A stretch of DNA of 9,051 nt from Methanosarcinaceae archaeon UBA470 (GTDB taxonomy: Archaea; Halobacteriota; Methanosarcinia; Methanosarcinales; Methanosarcinaceae): positions 1 through 9,051 of the forward strand of contig DAKU01000111.1 in the NCBI GenBank assembly GCA_002508425.1, written 5' to 3'. The position numbers and the translations under genes were made by a program. This document shows positions 4,910 through 9,051 of this stretch, piece after piece. The notes below the pieces were generated by a model that had not been told where the DNA came from, searched no databases, and saw nothing but the letters and a program-made list of their open reading frames with translations. Position 1 is the first letter of the stretch. Each line of letters begins with the position of its first letter.

Positions 4910-7114
4910 CTACTCATCAAAGTCACTAAAGGTTCTTTGTTGTCTTTCCATTGGCCTATAGGCTGTTCCAGCAGAGCCAGTTTCATTATCATCTTCTGCT
5001 GAGTGTGTACCTCTAATACTGTTCATTATCTTTTCTGCGATTTTAGGACCTATTAACTTGGATATTCTCTCAACACCAGCCCGTTTGATTAATTCTACTG
5101 ACATAATTCCGGCATCATACAACTTGCGGGCACGTACCCGGCCAACATCACGGATACCTAATAGTTCAAGCAATTGTGAGTTAGCTCCATACTGTATGCG
5201 TTTTTCCAATTCATAGGCTTTTTCCACTCCCGGAAGTTCCATGGTTTCTGCAAGCCTGGCCGTAGCATGCATCAGCCATTGTGCCATGTCAGCAAAAGCG
5301 TGTATATCACCTTCTCCAACGTTGAACTGGGTAGTGATCTCATCCATGGAGACCTCATCTATCCACTTCATCATCAACAAGGCAGTTTTTACTTCTCCCA
5401 GGAACCATTCGTACTCTATGGCCTTGAAAGGACTGGGCATTCTGGCAAATTCTTCTTTATGAGCAGTTGCAAATTCATTGATCGAGGCATAATCAGAACT
5501 GCGCATGTAAAGCTGCTTCATGTCAGGGGTACTGCATACAAGATGCATTAGAGTAAGGTCCGTAAGGTTTTTAGTTTTCCCTAATCCCTCGAGTATGATA
5601 GCAGCTGAGAGCGGGTCCACATATAGCATGGAAACAACTTTTCCAAGCCTTGTAGCCCTGAGTCTGTCTTCATTCTGCAACATACCATGTTCCAGCAGGA
5701 ATGATATGCTTTCTTCCACAAGTTCCTGAAGATTACGTGCTTCCTGTTGGTGTGCAAAAAATGTTGCACTCATGAATTCCATTAGTCCTTCTTCACTTGA
5801 GGCAAATCCGTTGACCACAGTAGAAAGGACATGGGTACGCAGGGCATTCTCTGTACCAAGTTTCGACCAGATGTCTTCAGCTTTGGCATTGATATAATTC
5901 TCAAAAAGTGCTTCCATCTCGTCATAGGAACGAGCAATAAGCACCGATTCTCCATAGGGGTCAAGATGTGGTCTACCTGCTCTGCCAGCCATTTGTTTAT
6001 ATTCAAGGACAGGTATTGGCTGCATTCCAAAGTTGGCATCATATCTCTTGTAGCTACGGATTACTACTCTGCGTGCAGGCAGGTTAAGCCCGGCTGCAAG
6101 AGTAGGTGTGCTGCATATTACTTTGATTATATTGTTCCTAAATCCATCTTCCACAAGTCTTCGGTGAGCCGAGTTTAATCCTGCGTGGTGGAAAGCAACT
6201 CCATTTCTCACACATTGTGCAAGCACTCTGGAAGCTTCTGTTTCAGATGCTTCTTCTATCGCATCCACTATATTATCAAGGGAATTGCGCTCCTGTTTGC
6301 TGAGTACTTTTTCTACATGTCTTCCCAGCTTCTTTGCAAAGCCCACACAATTCTTGCGGCTGCTTTCAAATACAAGGCATTGTCCACCTTCTTCCAATGT
6401 ACCCATAACAATATTTATGCCATCGTCAGAGGATGTGATATCAACGGATTTCTGAGAGCCGATGAAATTTATTGTATCGGCATAATATACGCCTTCACGC
6501 AGGTCTGTGGGTCTCCATTCGCTTAGTATAAGTCCACCTTTAAGCCAATCAGCTATTTCCTGTGCATTACCTACTGTTGCGGATAATGCAATAATTTGAG
6601 CTTTTGGATTAAGTTTCCTCAATTTGGCAATGGTTACCTCAAGGGTTGGGCCTCTGTTAGCTGAATCCAGTAAATGTACTTCATCCACTACTATAGTAGT
6701 TATGTCCTGCATCCAGGCTGTCTCATTACGCAGGAGGGAATCTGCTTTTTCTGATGTTGCAACTATTATATCATTAGAGCCAAGCCACTCGTCTTTTGCT
6801 TCAAAATCCCCTGTTGATATACCGGTTCTTATTCCGATTTCCCTGAACTTCAAAAAGCGGTCCATTTTCTCGGATGCCAGTGCTCTTAGGGGTACTATAT
6901 ATAGTGCTTTTCCACCCCTTGATATGGAACTCAGCATCGCAAGTTCAGCTATGAGGGTCTTTCCAGAAGCTGTAGGTATTGCAGCAACTATGTTCTTCCC
7001 TTCAAGAAGACCTTTTGTAATGGCTTCATCCTGAGGAGGGTACAATTCTTCTATACCCGATCCTAAGTAAAAAGCAATCACTTTTTCCGGCAGGTTAAGT
7101 TCTTTGATCTTCAT
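4910..7114 (-). CDS. hel308: Hel308 superfamily 2 DNA repair helicase
   Basis: This 734-residue ATP-dependent 3'-5' DNA helicase is of the Hel308/Hjm group, which acts at stalled or broken replication forks. Motifs in order: Q-motif YPPQDEAI (25-32), Walker A AAIPTASGKT (44-53), PLRALA (75-80), DEVH box (144-147), LSAT (177-180), motif IV CLVFESSRKN (246-255), motif V STPTLAAGLNLPARR (335-349) and motif VI QMAGRAGRP (374-382). The middle to C-terminal part fits the winged-helix and ratchet domains. A helix-hairpin-helix-like end (about 650-700: ELLGIRDVGRVRARKLYDAG) is typical of Hel308 domain 5. A polar tail of about 34 residues ends in QRTFSDFDE, which resembles a PCNA-binding peptide. The ATG at 7114 has no Shine-Dalgarno site and probably a very short leader. 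The stop is TAG. Nothing is truncated. Confidence 0.97.
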   Translation of the reverse strand: MKIKELNLPEKVIAFYLGSGIEELYPPQDEAITKGLLEGKNIVAAIPTASGKTLIAELAMLSSISRGGKALYIVPLRALASEKMDRFLKFREIGIRTGISTGDFEAKDEWLGSNDIIVATSEKADSLLRNETAWMQDITTIVVDEVHLLDSANRGPTLEVTIAKLRKLNPKAQIIALSATVGNAQEIADWLKGGLILSEWRPTDLREGVYYADTINFIGSQKSVDITSSDDGINIVMGTLEEGGQCLVFESSRKNCVGFAKKLGRHVEKVLSKQERNSLDNIVDAIEEASETEASRVLAQCVRNGVAFHHAGLNSAHRRLVEDGFRNNIIKVICSTPTLAAGLNLPARRVVIRSYKRYDANFGMQPIPVLEYKQMAGRAGRPHLDPYGESVLIARSYDEMEALFENYINAKAEDIWSKLGTENALRTHVLSTVVNGFASSEEGLMEFMSATFFAHQQEARNLQELVEESISFLLEHGMLQNEDRLRATRLGKVVSMLYVDPLSAAIILEGLGKTKNLTDLTLMHLVCSTPDMKQLYMRSSDYASINEFATAHKEEFARMPSPFKAIEYEWFLGEVKTALLMMKWIDEVSMDEITTQFNVGEGDIHAFADMAQWLMHATARLAETMELPGVEKAYELEKRIQYGANSQLLELLGIRDVGRVRARKLYDAGIMSVELIKRAGVERISKLIGPKIAEKIMNSIRGTHSAEDDNETGSAGTAYRPMERQQRTFSDFDE

Positions 7115-7144
7115 GAGGAATCATCTGAAAGATGGTCTGATGTC

Positions 7145-7167
7145 TAATAAAAGTTGCTTCTTTATTT
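7145..7167 (-). promoter_or_regulatory. Putative hel308 promoter
   Basis: The minus strand has CTTTTATTAG around 7145-7153 and AAATAAAG around 7160-7167. The nearer element predicts a start point only about ten bases before the hel308 ATG, which agrees with the absence of any Shine-Dalgarno site (a nearly leaderless message). The exact element is uncertain. Confidence 0.35.
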
Positions 7168-7207
7168 TCTCAGCTTGTCGTAGATCACTTGTATCATTTA
7201 GCGATCA

Positions 7208-7223
7208 GTTATTATATCATAAC
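7208..7223 (+). promoter_or_regulatory. Palindromic TATA-like element before the MscS-type channel gene
   Basis: GTTATTATATCATAAC is an inverted repeat with a single mismatched pair and contains TTATATC, a good archaeal TATA match. If used, the start point falls at about the ATG at 7243, which would give a leaderless message and make the AGGGA site useless. Alternatively transcription starts from the T-rich region near 7160 and this is an operator. Confidence 0.35.
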
Positions 7224-7242
7224 GCACAGGGAAATGGGTCAT

Positions 7243-8214
7243 ATGTCCATTTTAGGAAATACTTCTTCATTGTCAGCTATGTCACTATCAGGTTTAGCTG
7301 ACTCATTATCTTTGCATTTTTCTAGAGTTGCGTTTATCGTATTGATAGTTTTCTTAACTGTACTTACTGCAAGGATAGTGGACAAACTTTTGGTCACTCA
7401 AATGCGTATGATGAATAACAAAATGAACATTGACCAGACATCTTACAGTATTATAAGGCATTCCAGTGTAGCTGTTGTCTACATGATGGGTCTGGTTGTC
7501 GTAGTTTCCAGCATCCCTTTCCTTGAAAAGATCTCAGTTGCCCTTTTAGCCGGTGCAGGTTTTGCTGGTATTATAGTAGGTCTTGCTGCCCAGAGTACCC
7601 TTGGGAATATTATATCTGGTATTTCACTTGCTGTCTTTCGACCTTTTAGGGTGGGGGACAGGGTGAATGTGATGAATGAATATGGTAAGATCATCGATAT
7701 TACTCTGCGCCATACGGTTGTGAGGACATGGGACAATCGCAGGCTCATAATTCCAAATAGCATTATTGGGGATGAAGCCATTATCAACTGGTCTATAGAA
7801 GATCCTACGGTAAGGTGGCTTGTGGATGTCGGAATAAGTTACGACTCTGATATAGATCTGGCACGCAATATAATGCTTGAGGAGGCAAGGAAGCATATCA
7901 ATGTCATGACTCATGTAGAGCTTAAAAAATACGACTCCGCTTTTCCAAGAGAAGAAGTCATTCAGGTCCTGGTGACTGAGCTGGGTGATTATGCTGTTAA
8001 TATGCGCATGTATTTCTGGTGTGTGGATCGTAAGTTTTGTTTTTCGACAGGATGCGATCTTCGTGAATCTATAAAGAAAAGGTTCGATGCTGAAGGTGTG
8101 GAAATACCATTCCCATATCGTACTGTAGTTTACAAGAATGAACTGGCTTCAAACACGAGGCTGGGTAATAACCAATCAAAAGTTTCATCTCCAACTATCG
8201 TTCAGGAGAATTAA
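7243..8214 (+). CDS. MscS-family mechanosensitive ion channel
   Basis: This 323-residue membrane protein belongs to the small-conductance mechanosensitive channel family, which opens under membrane tension to release solutes during osmotic downshock. From the chosen ATG there are three hydrophobic helices: about 27-50, about 73-94, and the pore-lining TM3 (98-132), whose AGAGFAGIIVGLAAQSTLGN run has the Gly/Ala ridge of MscS. The beta domain follows with FRPFRVGDRVNV (132-143) and RRLIIPNSII (166-175), and then an alpha/beta C-terminal domain. The 20-residue tail is polar and probably disordered. Cys260, Cys266 and Cys271 cluster in the C-terminal domain. The frame is open from a TTG at 7189, and ATG codons lie at 7234, 7243 and 7279. 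The one at 7243 is preferred because AGGGA stands 10 nt before it. The gene is monocistronic, divergent from hel308 and convergent with trpB2. Confidence 0.93.
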   Translation: MSILGNTSSLSAMSLSGLADSLSLHFSRVAFIVLIVFLTVLTARIVDKLLVTQMRMMNNKMNIDQTSYSIIRHSSVAVVYMMGLVVVVSSIPFLEKISVALLAGAGFAGIIVGLAAQSTLGNIISGISLAVFRPFRVGDRVNVMNEYGKIIDITLRHTVVRTWDNRRLIIPNSIIGDEAIINWSIEDPTVRWLVDVGISYDSDIDLARNIMLEEARKHINVMTHVELKKYDSAFPREEVIQVLVTELGDYAVNMRMYFWCVDRKFCFSTGCDLRESIKKRFDAEGVEIPFPYRTVVYKNELASNTRLGNNQSKVSSPTIVQEN

Positions 8215-8228
8215 GTAAAAACAGGTTC

Positions 8229-8261
8229 AAAAAAGTATGGCCTGCTAATTCAGCAGGTCAT
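8229..8261 (-). terminator. Hairpin terminator of trpB2, shared with the convergent channel gene
   Basis: CCTGCT (8241-8246) and AGCAGG (8252-8257) pair around a 5-nt loop. The stem extends through ATG/CAT after one G-T position, to 8237-8261. On the minus strand the hairpin is followed by a run of six T and then a run of five T, so it is a good terminator for trpB2. On the plus strand it lies 22 nt past the channel stop without a T-run, so it would work less well there. Confidence 0.7.
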
Positions 8262-8279
8262 TCTCGTATTCTGAATAAA

Positions 8280-9051
8280 TTATTCGTTGCTCAGTTTACC
8301 ACTGAAGTACATGTCATAAGATGCCATGTCAAAGTGACCGTGACCGCTGAGATTAAAGAGAATTGTCTTCTCTTCACCGGTCTGCTTGCATTTGAGTGCT
8401 TCATCTATAGCACATTTTATAGCATGGGCAGATTCCGGAGCAGGTGCTATTCCCTCGCTGCGTGCAAAGGTTACTGCTGCATCGAATATCTCTACTTGGT
8501 GATAGGCGGTTGCTTCCATCATACCGTCGGCAACCAGCTTACTGACTATGGGTGAGGCACCGTGGTATCTAAGACCACCGGCATGAATGGCTGGTGGTAT
8601 GAATTCGGATCCAAGGGTGTACATCTTTAGAAGTGGTGTCATCTGTGCCATGTCACCGAAGTCATAATCGTACTTACCTGATGTCAGGCTGGGACATGCA
8701 GAAGGTTCCACTGCAATGATCCTTGTATTTGTTTTGCCTGCGATGTTGTCTCTTATGTAAGGTAGACTGATTCCTGCAAGGTTACTTCCTCCACCACAGC
8801 ATCCGATCACAATATCTGGAAAGTCCTCGGTCTTTTCGAACTGTTTTTGCGTCTCAAGACCTATTACTGTCTGATGAAGGCATGTGTGGTTAAGAACGCT
8901 ACCCAGAGCGTATTTTGTATTGTCGTTCAGGGCTGCTTCTTCAATAGCCTCACTGATCGCTATTCCCAAACTTCCGCTGGTATCTGGGTATTTCTCAAGG
9001 ATCATTCTTCCAAACTGTGTTTCAGTGCTTGGGGACGGAATTACAGTTGCG
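8280..9051 (-). CDS. trpB2: Tryptophan synthase beta chain 2 (TrpB2), 3' part only; gene runs off the right edge
   Basis: About 257 C-terminal residues are visible; the open frame continues through the window edge, so the start and the PLP-binding lysine lie outside. The visible part includes ATVIPSPSTETQFGR, then LGIAISEAIEEA, LGSVLNHTCLHQTVIGLE, the glycine-rich PLP-phosphate loop IGCCGGGSNLAG, and the end NLSGHGHFDMASYDMYFSG. These match the TrpB2 branch, which is longer than ordinary TrpB (about 430-450 residues) and works without a TrpA partner, joining indole with serine to form tryptophan. Ordinary TrpB has SGRGDKD where this protein has SGHGHFD. The ATG at 9005 is an internal methionine within conserved sequence, not a start. 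No trpA or other trp gene is seen. It converges on the channel gene with a 65-nt gap holding a hairpin. The family call is strong. Confidence 0.93.
   Translation of the reverse strand, partial: ATVIPSPSTETQFGRMILEKYPDTSGSLGIAISEAIEEAALNDNTKYALGSVLNHTCLHQTVIGLETQKQFEKTEDFPDIVIGCCGGGSNLAGISLPYIRDNIAGKTNTRIIAVEPSACPSLTSGKYDYDFGDMAQMTPLLKMYTLGSEFIPPAIHAGGLRYHGASPIVSKLVADGMMEATAYHQVEIFDAAVTFARSEGIAPAPESAHAIKCAIDEALKCKQTGEEKTILFNLSGHGHFDMASYDMYFSGKLSNE

Noticed and set aside
7189..7242. Upstream TTG or ATG starts (7189, 7234) for the MscS-type gene
   Set aside because: The TTG has no ribosome site, and the frame between it and 7234 crosses the TATA-like palindrome. At 7234 the AGGG is only 2 nt away, too close to work.
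8280..9005. Treating the ATG at 9005 as the start of a 241-residue protein
   Set aside because: The frame stays open to the window edge and encodes ATVIPSPSTETQFGR, which belongs to TrpB2, so the gene is cut by the window.
1..9051. CRISPR arrays, transposases, tRNA or rRNA genes, prophage or defence genes
   Set aside because: No spaced direct repeats, no terminal inverted repeats with a transposase, and no cloverleaf sequence seen; nearly all of the window is taken by conserved housekeeping genes.

Overview
The window looks like chromosomal DNA of a methanogenic archaeon of the Methanosarcinaceae (Methanosarcina, Methanolobus, Methanococcoides or Methanomethylovorans type). The grounds are a Hel308 repair helicase, an AhbC-type radical SAM enzyme of the siroheme-to-heme route, a protein of the DUF1699 family (known to me only from this group), a TrpB2-type tryptophan synthase beta chain, archaeal TATA-like elements, and a moderate, slightly AT-rich composition. 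The genus cannot be fixed from this stretch alone.

Layout. From about 7114 down to 70, six genes lie on the minus strand in transcription order: hel308, hisD, a DUF1699 gene, cobA, hemD and ahbC. hel308 and hisD are 24 nt apart and hisD has a strong Shine-Dalgarno site, so they form a likely operon. The DUF1699 gene follows after about 100 AT-rich bases. cobA and hemD are 2 nt apart and probably translationally coupled. cobA has its own TATA element next to a perfect inverted repeat. ahbC follows after 113 nt and has a separate TATA element overlapping the end of hemD. On the plus strand, from about 7243 to 8214, is an MscS-type mechanosensitive channel, divergent from hel308. At the right edge a truncated trpB2 runs on the minus strand, convergent with the channel gene, with a strong hairpin between them.

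How the genes work together. HemD makes uroporphyrinogen III. CobA methylates it to precorrin-2, the branch point to siroheme, cobalamin and coenzyme F430. AhbC acts further along the siroheme branch towards heme b. The three therefore form a tetrapyrrole block, but the partner genes of the heme route (ahbA, ahbB, ahbD) are not in the window. hisD (last step of histidine synthesis), trpB2 (tryptophan), hel308 (DNA repair at stalled forks) and the channel (osmotic safety valve) have no clear functional link to that block.

I see no mobile element, CRISPR array, tRNA or rRNA, and no intergenic stretch over 300 bases. This is mostly an ordinary housekeeping region. The items most worth a second look are the palindrome at the cobA promoter, a G-rich hairpin over the DUF1699 ribosome-binding site, the helix-turn-helix-like end of the DUF1699 protein, and a PCNA-binding-like tail on Hel308.
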